From KBS50 sp042434095 (GTDB lineage: Bacteria > Actinomycetota > Actinomycetes > Mycobacteriales > Micromonosporaceae), in NCBI RefSeq assembly GCF_042434095.1, contig NZ_JBHLUE010000004.1:620001-684000 (forward strand): a DNA stretch of 64,000 bases. Direction: 5' to 3'. The notes below the pieces were generated by a model. It searched no databases. It saw only the letters and a list, made by a program, of their open reading frames with translations, and was not told where the DNA came from. Both the position numbers and the translations under genes were made by a program. Within the stretch, counting starts at the first letter, position 1. The number at the start of each line of letters is the position of its first letter. Of the stretch, positions 50,586 through 58,800 are shown piece after piece.

Positions 50586-52968
50586 AGCCTAGCACCCGGA
50601 GGTAGGCATCGAGCTGGCTTGCAGCAGTGGTGCGGTTGGCTTCGAGGTTAGTCAGAGAAACAGCATACTTGTCCCACCACGTCTCCAAGGCAAAGGCTAT
50701 TCGGCGACGATGGCGGGCGGCATAGCCCTCGAGGTGAGTTGTCAGGTCGTCGAGCCAGATACTCATAACGAGGTCTTGCTCTTGCGGGCTGGTCAGCGTG
50801 CCGCGGGCCTTGGCAAGGTTCGCAGCAAACTGACCCTGAAGAGCACGCTGACGCTTCTTCACTGCGGTCAGCTCTGCCTTGACGCGTTTGATTTCGGCAG
50901 GGCTTGCCGTGTCCTCTATCTCTTCCGGATCTTCATCTTCGTCGATGGAGCCAACAGCTACCTTCGCTTGAGCTTCCAGCGCAGCCCGTTGCAAATCGAG
51001 GGCGGCAAGTTCCTCCAGATAGTCCGGCAAGAGTCGCAGTGGGAGCGGGTGGCGGTAAGGGGCGTCGTCACCCAGAGCGGTTTCGATCGTGACAAGCCAG
51101 CCATCCACGACCGCACCAAAACCGTGGGTGGCCAACGTGCGCAAGTTGTACTGATGGGCGTCCCACCAACGCACAATCACGCCGACGAGCTGGAACCGGT
51201 CGAGCAACCCTACTGGCAGCAGCGCGCTTGTGAAGGAATCGATCAACTCTGCTCGTGCTGCCATCAGCCGCTTGGTGGACGGAAGCTCGATGATCAGCTT
51301 GCAGTGCTCTTCCCACCACTCTTGCTTGGCAGCGATGAGTTCGGCTTCGCGTGTGCGGACCCCCATGTGGTCGGTAACTAGCGCCGCGAGGTCCGCTCGG
51401 TCTATGCCGGCAGCAAAGTTGAGGTAGGCGTCATCCCGGTCGTCGAATACGGCATCAGTCGTGAATCCATGGGCGGTGAGCAGGCCGGCCTTCGCTGCGA
51501 CTTCGGCCCTCGGCACGCCGCCGTGGAGGTGGGCGCGTACGTCCTGCGGCTCTGGCGGTGGGGCACTGTCGGCGTACCGCCGAATGTTGAGATTGTCGTC
51601 GTTGTCCCGCAGCTCCTCGCGAGTCACCACGCGGGCGTAGCCGGCGATGTCGGTGAACGTCTCGTAGGCGTAGACAATTTTCTCGATGTGCTCGGGAAGC
51701 AGGTAGTTCTGGGCGCGGCCTGCGGCGTATTCGTGGTCGGCGTTGATGAACAGCACCCGGCCGGCCCGCTCTGGGGGCTTGGACCCGGGGGCACGCAGCA
51801 CGAGCACGCAGGCGGGGATGCCGGTGCCGTAGAACAGATTCGGCGGAAGGCCGATGACGGCCTCGATGACATCGTCGTTCAGTAGGTTGGTGCGGATTTC
51901 CCGCTCGGCTCCACCACGGAACAGCACGCCGTGCGGCATGACGGTGGCTGCGACGCCGTTGGCCTTGAGTACCGCAACCATATGCTGGACGAACATCAGG
52001 TCGGCTTTCTTGCCGCCCTCCGGTGCCCAGCCCCAGCGGAAGCGGTTGCTGTAGCGCATGCCGTCGCTGGAGTAGTTGAGTGAAAACGGTGGGTTGGACA
52101 GCACCCGGTCAAACAGGTCGATCTGGCCGCCGTGGGTGTGGCGTGGGTTGGTTAGGGTGTCGTCGTTCTCGATCTTCGCGTCAGGAATGCCGTGCAGCAG
52201 CAGATTCATCTTCGAGATTGACCAGACGCTGCCGGAATTTTCTTGCCCGGCTAGCAGCAGGTTGCGCGGGTTGCCGCCGTGCTCTTCCACGTACTCCTTG
52301 GCGTGGATCAGCATGCCGCCGGAGCCTGAGCAGGGGTCGTACACGCTCATGCCTTCGGTCGGCTTGACCAGCCGGACCATCATCCGGACCACGGCCCTCG
52401 GGGTGTAGAACTCGCCGCCCTTCTTGCCGGCCGAGTCCGCGAACTCCTTGATCAAATACTCGTACGCGGCACCCAGGAGGTCCGGGAACTCGAAGTCCTC
52501 GGTGCGTAGCCGGTGCCGGCCGAAGTGTGCGATCAGATCCCGAAGCTTTTTGTCCGAGATGCGCGAGTTGCCGACCTGCCGGTTGAAGTCGATGTGCTGG
52601 ACGACCCCCTCCAGCGAGTCGGGGTTGGCGTCCTCCAAGGCGGCCAGTGCCTTGTTGATGCCGTCGCCTACGTTGTCGTGAAGCTGGCGAAGGTGGTTCC
52701 AGCGAGCGATCTGCGGGACGAAAAACGCCTCCCGGTACGACTCCGGCTGTTCGGCGCGGTGCTCGGCCTCCTGCAGGCCACGGTCGGCGTAGCGTGCGAC
52801 AACTCGCTCCCGTTCGGCGTCGAACATGTCCGACGCGCGCTTTAGGAACAGCATCCCGAAGATGTACTCCTTGAACTCCGAGGCATCCATCTTGCCCCGC
52901 AGGATGTCCGCTGCCGCGAACAGATGCCGCTCTAGCTGGGGCAGGGTCAGCTTCCGCACGTGATCCAC
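50578..52968 (-). CDS. hsdM: type I restriction methyltransferase subunit with long C-terminal extension
   Basis: 796-aa N6-adenine methyltransferase subunit. The HsdM N-terminal helical domain (LERHLFAAADILRGKMDASEFKEYIFGMLFLK) is followed by AdoMet motif I DPCSGSGGM and catalytic NPPF. Typical HsdM proteins are near 500 residues; here about 280 extra residues follow, rich in charged helices (KRVKAELTAVKKRQRALQGQF) and probably coiled coil. Modifies the host site and, with HsdS and HsdR, forms the complex. Start may be GTG 52968 or GTG 52959; the latter has better ribosome-site spacing. Confidence 0.93.
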   Translation of the reverse strand: MDHVRKLTLPQLERHLFAAADILRGKMDASEFKEYIFGMLFLKRASDMFDAERERVVARYADRGLQEAEHRAEQPESYREAFFVPQIARWNHLRQLHDNVGDGINKALAALEDANPDSLEGVVQHIDFNRQVGNSRISDKKLRDLIAHFGRHRLRTEDFEFPDLLGAAYEYLIKEFADSAGKKGGEFYTPRAVVRMMVRLVKPTEGMSVYDPCSGSGGMLIHAKEYVEEHGGNPRNLLLAGQENSGSVWSISKMNLLLHGIPDAKIENDDTLTNPRHTHGGQIDLFDRVLSNPPFSLNYSSDGMRYSNRFRWGWAPEGGKKADLMFVQHMVAVLKANGVAATVMPHGVLFRGGAEREIRTNLLNDDVIEAVIGLPPNLFYGTGIPACVLVLRAPGSKPPERAGRVLFINADHEYAAGRAQNYLLPEHIEKIVYAYETFTDIAGYARVVTREELRDNDDNLNIRRYADSAPPPEPQDVRAHLHGGVPRAEVAAKAGLLTAHGFTTDAVFDDRDDAYLNFAAGIDRADLAALVTDHMGVRTREAELIAAKQEWWEEHCKLIIELPSTKRLMAARAELIDSFTSALLPVGLLDRFQLVGVIVRWWDAHQYNLRTLATHGFGAVVDGWLVTIETALGDDAPYRHPLPLRLLPDYLEELAALDLQRAALEAQAKVAVGSIDEDEDPEEIEDTASPAEIKRVKAELTAVKKRQRALQGQFAANLAKARGTLTSPQEQDLVMSIWLDDLTTHLEGYAARHRRRIAFALETWWDKYAVSLTNLEANRTTAASQLDAYLRVLGYV

Positions 52969-53076
52969 TCTCCGTCCGCACGTCCCAAGCTTGACGTGCA
53001 GCGCTCAGCTTAGAGCGGGACCAGAGTGCCCATCCGCAACCCGTCAGCCGGCGTGTGGCCAAGCTCGCGGCGGAGG

Positions 53077-53096
53077 TAGCTGAAGATCATCAGCTA
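53077..53096. repeat. 20-bp inverted repeat near the integrase end
   Basis: TAGCTGA-agatca-TCAGCTA, 7-bp perfect arms and a 6-base centre, in the 261-base space between hsdM and the integrase gene. It could be an integrase or excisionase binding site or part of a terminator; nothing decides this. Confidence 0.5.
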
Positions 53097-53141
53097 AGCC
53101 AGCGCATGGAGTCGATCGTTGTCATCCTGATGTGCGCCACG

Positions 53142-53193
53142 CTGCCCTCCTCGCAGTAGGGCAGCGGCCAGCGGCTTCGCCGCCGGCTGGCCG
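53142..53193. terminator. two tandem stem-loops downstream of the integrase gene
   Basis: First hairpin: CTGCCCT (53142-53148) with AGGGCAG (53158-53164). Second: CGGCCAGC (53165-53172) with GCTGGCCG (53186-53193) plus an inner GGC/GCC stem. No clear U-tract. Its position 37 bases beyond the integrase stop suggests a terminator for the integrase transcript. Confidence 0.55.
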
Positions 53194-53229
53194 GGGGCTG
53201 CTGACGACGGTCGAACAGGCGTGTGCGGA

Positions 53230-54702
53230 TTACGCCGGCCTCGTCGCGCCGCGCCGACGTGGGACGACCGATGCGGTTGCTTCGGCGGCGGCGCGGGATA
53301 GCTCGGGGAGTACGGCGCCGTAGAACTTGGCGGTGAAGTGGGGGCTGGAGTGGCGAAGCCGGTTGGAGATGATCTTCATCTGCACGCCAGCAGCTAAGCC
53401 CATGGTGGCGGCGCCGTGGCGGAGGTCGTGGAGCCGGATGGGTGGTAGCCCGGCTTGGGTGGCGAGGTGGTGGAAGTGGTCAGTGACGTCGGCGGGGTGG
53501 AGCCGGCCGCCCGTGGGTGTGGTGAACACGAGCCCGGTGGTGGTCCAGGCAGCGCCAGCGCCGAGGCGTTCGCGGTGTTGCCGGGCGCGGTGGGCGCGCA
53601 GCACCGCGACAGTCTCGGTGTCGAGGGCGACAGCTGCTTCGCTGTCGGTGGTTTTGGGGGTGTCGATGGCGGTGGCCCAGCCGTGTTGGACGAGTTGCCA
53701 GCGGACGGTGAGGGTGTGGGCGTCGAGGTCGAGGTCGTCCCAGTGCAGGCCGCACGCTTCGCCCCGCCGAAGGCCGGTGAAGGTGACGAGGTGGTAGAGG
53801 GCGTAGAGCCGGTCGCCGGCGTCGTGGGTGTGGTCGAGGAATCTGCCGGTGTGTTCGGGGGTCCAGATCATCACCGGGCTGGGCGACTTGCCGGTGTCGC
53901 GCCAGGTGCGGATCCGTTGGTCGGTCCAGATGGTGGGCTTGGGTGCTCGGGCCGTCGGTAGCTCGACCATGAGGGCGGGGTTGGTGTCGATGTAGCGGTG
54001 GCGGCGCATCGCGTCGTTGAGGGCCTTGCGCAGGGTGGCGTGGATGACGTGCAGGGTCCGGTTGCCGACGATCCGCTGATTCTTCACCTGGTCGCGTTTG
54101 GCGGGGTCTCGGCTGGCGCGAAGGGTGGCGATGGTGGTGTTGCGCTCGGCGATGGCGTCGTACATGGCGTCGATGTGTCCGGGCCGGAGCCGGTCGATGC
54201 GCAGATACCCGAGGTGCGGGATCAGATACAGCCGGATGTGCCCCTCGTAGGAGCGCAGCGTGCCGGCCTTGATGTTCCGGCGCCCGGCGAGCCAGTCGGT
54301 CAGGTACACCTCCATGGTCGGGAGTTCGGTGGGGGTGATGTCCAGGTGCAGCGCCCGCCGCACCTGGTCTGGGCTGGGGACGGGCGCCCCGGCCTTGACG
54401 GCGGCCTCGATCAGGTCGCCGGTCTTGACGGTGGCGTGGGGGTCGGTGGGGTCGGGGACGGCGAGCGCGGCCCGGATGCGGTCCAGGACGGTGTCGGTGT
54501 CGGCTTGGGTGGGGTAGGGGCCGTGGCGGAGGGTACGGCGGGTGCCGTCGGCGCGGGCGGGGATCTCAATCTGCCAGTGCCAGTGGCCGTGGGTGCGGGA
54601 CCAGCCGCCGCCGGGCCGGCGTAGCTGGGGGCAGGTGCGTCCCAGTCGCCGGCCCGTGACGCTGTCACGGCAACTACAGCGTTTGAAGGTGGATCCCTTC
54701 AC
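53230..54702 (-). CDS. int: tyrosine-type site-specific integrase
   Basis: 490-aa phage-type integrase. A SAM-like core-binding domain (about 150-215) precedes the catalytic domain with TGLRRGEACGLHWDDLDL (Arg I), HDLRHGAAT (His-x-x-Arg box), LRHSSPHFTAKFYGAV (His and catalytic Tyr). The N-terminal CSCRD-type segment may bind zinc or arms of the attachment site. GTG start with GGGAG; overlaps the upstream HTH gene by GTGA. It probably integrates the element into tRNA-Lys(CTT), whose 3' fragment lies 10 kb to the left. Confidence 0.95.
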   Translation of the reverse strand: MKGSTFKRCSCRDSVTGRRLGRTCPQLRRPGGGWSRTHGHWHWQIEIPARADGTRRTLRHGPYPTQADTDTVLDRIRAALAVPDPTDPHATVKTGDLIEAAVKAGAPVPSPDQVRRALHLDITPTELPTMEVYLTDWLAGRRNIKAGTLRSYEGHIRLYLIPHLGYLRIDRLRPGHIDAMYDAIAERNTTIATLRASRDPAKRDQVKNQRIVGNRTLHVIHATLRKALNDAMRRHRYIDTNPALMVELPTARAPKPTIWTDQRIRTWRDTGKSPSPVMIWTPEHTGRFLDHTHDAGDRLYALYHLVTFTGLRRGEACGLHWDDLDLDAHTLTVRWQLVQHGWATAIDTPKTTDSEAAVALDTETVAVLRAHRARQHRERLGAGAAWTTTGLVFTTPTGGRLHPADVTDHFHHLATQAGLPPIRLHDLRHGAATMGLAAGVQMKIISNRLRHSSPHFTAKFYGAVLPELSRAAAEATASVVPRRRGATRPA

Positions 54703-55109
54703 TCGTCGTCTCCCGGATGCTCCAGGTGGTGCCGCCAGCGGTGTCGGGTGGAATCCGCTAGCGGCGGGGTCACCGCATCCACGCTCACCTTCCCGCCGGC
54801 ATCAAGTCCCCTACCGCCGGTCGCGGCGGGGTCGGGTTGGAGAAGGTGAAGGAGGGCGGCGACGGGGACGATGATGCGGCTGCCGGCCCTGATCAGCGGG
54901 AGCGGGAACTGGTCGGTGGCGGCGAGCCGGTACGCCTGGGATCTGCTGATGCCGAGCACCGAGGCGGTGGTGGTGAGGGTGGTGGTGACGCCGAGGGCAC
55001 GGACGCGCTCGACGGTCCACACCTCCTGGGCCGTTGCCGTGGGCGCCGGGGTGGTGCTGTCGGTTGTGGGATGGGTGGTCTGGTCAGCGAGGTTCGTGGG
55101 GCTGGTCAT
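54699..55109 (-). CDS. excisionase-like helix-turn-helix protein
   Basis: 136-aa protein with a central MerR/Xis-type winged HTH (TVERVRALGVTTTLTTTASVLGISRSQAYRLAATDQFPLPLIRAGSRIIVPVAALL), flanked by disordered tails. Lies directly upstream of the integrase with a four-base overlap, the standard place for an excisionase or regulator of integration. The ATG at 55109 follows AGGAGAACC. The start overlaps the end of the DUF2637 gene by 26 bases. Confidence 0.85.
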   Translation of the reverse strand: MTSPTNLADQTTHPTTDSTTPAPTATAQEVWTVERVRALGVTTTLTTTASVLGISRSQAYRLAATDQFPLPLIRAGSRIIVPVAALLHLLQPDPAATGGRGLDAGGKVSVDAVTPPLADSTRHRWRHHLEHPGDDE

Positions 55110-55869
55110 GATCGGGGTTCTCCTGGTCGTGAGAGGGATGGCTGTGCGGTGCCGAGGACTCGGCCTTGAGGGTCTTGAGCAGTTCGGAGAGGCGGGTGTT
55201 GGACACGGTGTGGCCGCCGGCGCGGAGGGCTTCGGCGAGCGCCGCGCGGGTCAGTGGCTGCCCGTCCGAGGCGATCCGGTCCCGGACCTGCCGCGCCGCC
55301 GCCAGCAGCTCGACCGCGTTGCCGGACGGCTGGGCGGACGGTCCGCGGTCCGCTCGCCGGTTCCGGTCCCGTCCGCCACGTCGGCGGCGAGGCTCCGGTG
55401 CGCGGACGGTCCGGGTGCCAGGCCGCTCCGCCGCCGGCTCGGCGGACCGCATGGTCTCGTCCGGTCCGCTGTCGGGAACGGTCCGTCCGGCCTCGGCCGA
55501 CGCCCGGTCCCCGATCGTGCCGGCGGTGGCAGGCGTCGTGGTGCTGGTCCGGCCGAGGGCGACTTTGACCATGACGAGAAACCCGAGCGCGGGTACGGCG
55601 GCGGCGACCCAGCCGATGGTCGAGGGTTCGGCCTCGACGACCTGCGCTGCCAGGGACAGGGTGACGGCGCAGGCCAGCACGGCGGCGGGGAACCTTGTCG
55701 GAGTATGGGTGCGTTTACGGCGGCGGAGTTCCAGGCCGGAGGCGATGGACATCAGCTCCAGGACGATCGCGTCGGCCCAGGCCAGCCAGCCGGGCTGACC
55801 GTGCGCGGCGGCCACGTTGTGCACGTGGGTGAAGCTGGCCGCCCCGGCGGCGCCGCCGATGGCCAACAT
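55084..55869 (-). CDS. DUF2637 (SpdB-like) membrane protein
   Basis: 261-aa protein. Three to four membrane helices in the first 110 residues with the DUF2637 signature SFTHVHNVAAAHGQPGWLAWADAIVLELM, then a charged disordered region and a C-terminal HTH-like segment (LTRAALAEALRAGGHTVSNTRLSELLKTLK). The family occurs on Streptomyces and Micromonospora conjugative plasmids and AICEs and is linked to DNA spread in mycelium. The family domain seems to begin about 20 residues before the only standard start (ATG 55869); see the finding on this junction. Confidence 0.82.
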   Translation of the reverse strand: MLAIGGAAGAASFTHVHNVAAAHGQPGWLAWADAIVLELMSIASGLELRRRKRTHTPTRFPAAVLACAVTLSLAAQVVEAEPSTIGWVAAAVPALGFLVMVKVALGRTSTTTPATAGTIGDRASAEAGRTVPDSGPDETMRSAEPAAERPGTRTVRAPEPRRRRGGRDRNRRADRGPSAQPSGNAVELLAAARQVRDRIASDGQPLTRAALAEALRAGGHTVSNTRLSELLKTLKAESSAPHSHPSHDQENPDHDQPHEPR

Positions 55870-55924
55870 GATGACGACCTGAACACCGCCCTCGACGCGG
55901 CTATCGGACCGACCAGGGTCCGGG

Positions 55925-56278
55925 TCAGGGGTCGGTGCCGCCGTGGCCCATCACCTCCCCAGTTCGGACCGGGGCAACGGTTGGTCCGCCCGCCGGAGCA
56001 CGGCGGACCGGGTGGCGGACCGCGCTGTCGTCGGGCAACCGCCAGGACGGGGACCGGACGTCGGTGGCGGACCGCCCGGAGCGGACGCCGCCCGCGGACC
56101 GTCCGCCGCCGGCTCCGGACCGTGGCGTGGTTCCGTCGCGGTGGGAGCGGACGGCCGGTGCTGGCGCGGGTCTGTCAGTACCGGCCGGGCCACTGCCGAC
56201 AGATCCGTGACTGATGTCGGTGGTTGCTGTCGGCTCCGCAGCGGAGGTACCGTCGGCCGTCGTGCCGTGGCCGATCAC
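55925..56278 (-). CDS. disordered hypothetical protein between replication-relaxation and DUF2637 genes
   Basis: 117-aa Gly/Pro/Arg/Ser-rich reading frame without recognisable domain. It is placed in a chain of overlaps: its GTG overlaps the replication-relaxation stop (GTGA). Its end runs past the open frame of the DUF2637 protein. It may be an independent small protein or the N-terminal part of the DUF2637 protein separated by a frameshift. Low complexity makes coding status uncertain. Confidence 0.4.
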   Translation of the reverse strand: MIGHGTTADGTSAAEPTATTDISHGSVGSGPAGTDRPAPAPAVRSHRDGTTPRSGAGGGRSAGGVRSGRSATDVRSPSWRLPDDSAVRHPVRRAPAGGPTVAPVRTGEVMGHGGTDP

Positions 56279-57162
56279 GCGGCCTCACCCGCCCGGCCGG
56301 AGGCGTCCACGACGTACCCGGCCAGGTCGACCAGCCGCAGCCGCTGCCCTCCCCCGCCGGCCACCGCCCACACCGCGTCCGCCGGGACCAGGCCGGCCGT
56401 CGCGGCGTGGTCACGGGCGCCGGTGGCGACCGGCACCGATAGCGGCAGGTCGGCCAGGACACGGCGCAGGTTGCGCTCTCGGGCGGCCGAGTGCAGCCAG
56501 AACAGCACGGGCCACACGCGTCCGAGCGTGCCGAACAGCTCCCGGTAGCCGGCCACCTTGCCGGCCAGGATCGACAACTGCTCGCCGCCGGTGTCGTACT
56601 CCAGGAAGAACGGCACCTCCATACCGCCATCTGCCCACCGGCCGTAGCCGTCCGGACGCACCCGTGGCTGGTACGCGCGCAGCAGCGCCGGATCCTGCGG
56701 CTGTATGAACGTTCCGGCGCGCTGGCACACCACCTCCGGCAACCACTCCACCAACGCCGTGCCGGGATGGGTGTGGGCGTGGCCGGCCAGGTCGGTGAAG
56801 AACCCGTTCACCCCCAGGCGGTGGGCGAGGCTGCGGGTCGAGGTCCAGCGCCGCCGCTCCACCCGGGCGTGGTCCCGCCGCGGTGGCCGCTCATCCCGGG
56901 CCGCGGCGACGACCTCGGCGCCGAGCTGGTCGATGACGTAGTGGTACGGGTACGAGCCGCCGTCGGCCCGCTGCGGCCGGAACCGGGCCACCAGACGCAG
57001 CCGGTACAGGGTCCGCAGCCGCCGCTGACAGAAATCCAGCGACGGGAACAGGGCGTGCGCGAGCTGGAACGACGTCAACACGCCGTGGTCGTACAACCAG
57101 CCCAGCAGCACCCGGTCCCGACCGGTCAGCTGGGACTGAACCCGAAGGACCGGATCATCCAC
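56275..57162 (-). CDS. replication-relaxation family protein
   Basis: 295-aa protein of the replication-relaxation family (PF13814). An N-terminal winged HTH (LTGRDRVLLGWLYDHGVLTSFQLAHALFPSLDFCQRRLRTLYRL) precedes an alpha/beta domain with PFFLEYDTGGEQLSILAGKVAGYRELF, which resembles nuclease-type folds (Glu-x-Asp). Members occur on actinobacterial plasmids and integrative elements and probably act in plasmid replication or transfer initiation. GTG at 57162 has GGAGGTGG seven bases upstream. First gene of the integrase operon. Confidence 0.88.
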   Translation of the reverse strand: MDDPVLRVQSQLTGRDRVLLGWLYDHGVLTSFQLAHALFPSLDFCQRRLRTLYRLRLVARFRPQRADGGSYPYHYVIDQLGAEVVAAARDERPPRRDHARVERRRWTSTRSLAHRLGVNGFFTDLAGHAHTHPGTALVEWLPEVVCQRAGTFIQPQDPALLRAYQPRVRPDGYGRWADGGMEVPFFLEYDTGGEQLSILAGKVAGYRELFGTLGRVWPVLFWLHSAARERNLRRVLADLPLSVPVATGARDHAATAGLVPADAVWAVAGGGGQRLRLVDLAGYVVDASGRAGEAA

Positions 57163-58206
57163 CGGCCACCACCTCCTTCCTGATGCGGAACACCGGTCCC
57201 CGGGGAGAGACCCGAGACCAGTGAGGGTCTGTCGCAGGACAAGCCGACCGTGCTGACAGCCGGCCCGCCTGCGGCGTGAGACGAAACAGGGGGGTCCGTT
57301 CCGGGGTCCGGGTGAAGACTGACCTCAACCCGGACGCCAACCCGGACCCCGCAACGGGGATCAAGACGGGATCTGTCACCGCCACCGGCCGAAGGCCGGG
57401 GCGTAGAGAGACGAGACGTACGGGACACACGGGAACTCCTTGATCGAAGAAGACGAGGACGGCGACAGTCGCGACGCCGAAGGGATAGGCCGCAGCCACA
57501 GGCGGGTGCGGGAGACCGCGACAGAAGGCACTGTGGAGTTGTCAACGAACACGCCGACCGGCGTACCGGTCGACCCGAGCGCGGATCAGGGCAGCAGCGA
57601 TCGACACGACCACGAGCAGCGAAGCCGCGTCAGGAACGGAAACAGCGAGGGAGAAACGGCGGGCAGGGCGGCATGGCGCCGCCGGGCGGGGTCGCCTGGG
57701 ACAGAATCCCCACGAGCCGTCAACACCACGACGGCCCGGGTAGGCGTCGGCTCAACCCGCCGGAGCAAGATCCTTCATCGCGAACCCCCTGTCACTCAGA
57801 CCCGTCGACGGCCCCGCCCAATCCCGAGCCCCGAACGACCGGCGACGCTCCCCAAGGAGCGTCACCAGACCGATCGAACCCGACGGGCGGACCGCCACGC
57901 GGTCACGTGCGTACCAGTACGCCTCCGCCGCCGACGCCCTGTCAACCAGCATCGCCAGCAGCCGATCATGACGTTCCCGGACCCAGCCGGACGCGGTAGC
58001 ACCCGTTAACCCGTACTGGTCGCCAATGGCACGGATTCCCCGCCGAAACAGGCAGAAGAATCTTGACCCATATCTGCGGATGTCTCATTTTCTGAGACGC
58101 CGCACCGGCCAGCGATACCAGGAGCGGACCACCAGCCGGCCCGGCATGGCCGTCTTCCTCCGGTAACGAGCCGCTCGCCCGGGGGCCAGCCCGTAGGGTC
58201 GTTCGC
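57163..58206. other. 1-kb region without a supported gene
   Basis: Open frames here are Arg/Pro-rich and lack domains or clean starts. The region may hold a degraded transfer gene or the element's regulatory/origin sequence. Visible structures are the 57302-57351 inverted repeat and a 6-bp-arm palindrome GTCTCA-ttttc-TGAGAC at 58082-58098, 109 bases upstream of the Nudix gene. Confidence 0.5.
57302..57351. repeat. inverted repeat upstream of the replication-relaxation gene
   Basis: Perfect 12-bp arms CGGGGTCCGGGT (57302-57313) and ACCCGGACCCCG (57340-57351) separated by 26 bases. The sequence CAACCCGGAC is also repeated directly within it. About 140 bases upstream of the replication-relaxation start, so it may be a leader hairpin or a replication/transfer site. 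Confidence 0.6.
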
Positions 58207-58704
58207 GTGGCCGAGACACAGACCGAACCCGACCTCGCCTACATCGCCGGCGTGACGCGGGTCCGCGCAGCGGCCGGCGGGATCCTCCGCGACCAGACCG
58301 GCCGGGTGCTGGTGGTCCATCCGACCTACAAGGACGTGTGGGAGATCCCCGGCGGGATGGTGGAGCCAGACGAGTCCCCCGCGGACGCCTGCACACGCGA
58401 GATCCAGGAAGAACTAGGCCTCTCGGTGGCGACCGGAGCGCTGCTGTGCATCGACTGGGTGCCACCGAAGCCGCCCTGGGACGGCGGACTCATGTTCGTA
58501 TTCGACGGTGGAGTCCTGACCGCGGACCAGATTGCGATGATCCGGCTGTGCCCGGCGGAGCTGGATCGGTTCGAGTTCGTCGAGCCGGAGCGCCTGAGCG
58601 AGGTGTTAATCCCTCGGTTGGCTCGGCGGTTCGCCGCGGCGGTCGACGCGATCGGGCGGGGCGGCGTCTACCTCGAAGATGGTGCCGCGTTCCCGCCCAG
58701 GTAG
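58207..58704 (+). CDS. Nudix hydrolase
   Basis: 165-aa Nudix enzyme. Box: GGMVEPDESPADACTREIQEELGL, complete. It resembles the small actinobacterial Nudix proteins next to regulatory genes; substrate (nucleotide or sugar nucleotide) not predictable. Starts with GTG at 58207. Stands alone between the element-like region and the RiPP operon, whose last gene is convergent. Confidence 0.9.
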   Translation: MAETQTEPDLAYIAGVTRVRAAAGGILRDQTGRVLVVHPTYKDVWEIPGGMVEPDESPADACTREIQEELGLSVATGALLCIDWVPPKPPWDGGLMFVFDGGVLTADQIAMIRLCPAELDRFEFVEPERLSEVLIPRLARRFAAAVDAIGRGGVYLEDGAAFPPR

Positions 58705-58800
58705 CCGACACGACCGGACCAGGGCCGATGGCCGCCGCCGCGACAAGGCCGTCCGCCCGGTGTCGCGGACACCGCCCCATCGATCCGGCAGCCGACAGCG

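Larger units (their letters stand above)
42895..57351. mobile_element. integrative element with defence cargo (right boundary unknown)
   Basis: The left edge is the tRNA-Lys(CTT) 3' fragment. Inside are a CBASS pair, a metalloprotease, type I restriction-modification, a tyrosine integrase, an excisionase-like HTH protein, a DUF2637 protein and a replication-relaxation protein. Several genes (hsdS, CD-NTase, SLATT) look less GC-rich than the chromosome. No conjugation ATPase is present, so it is incomplete or its right part lies elsewhere. The end coordinate marks only the last element-like sequence I can support; integrase 10 kb from the scar could also mean two nested elements. Confidence 0.55.

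Noticed and set aside
57155..57499. 114-codon minus-strand frame overlapping the replication-relaxation start
   Set aside because: Its end contains the ribosome site of the next gene and the inverted repeat lies within it; no domain seen.
57440..58009. 189-codon Arg/Pro-rich plus-strand frame between the element and the Nudix gene
   Set aside because: Low complexity, no ribosome site of note, no family; more likely non-coding or decayed sequence.
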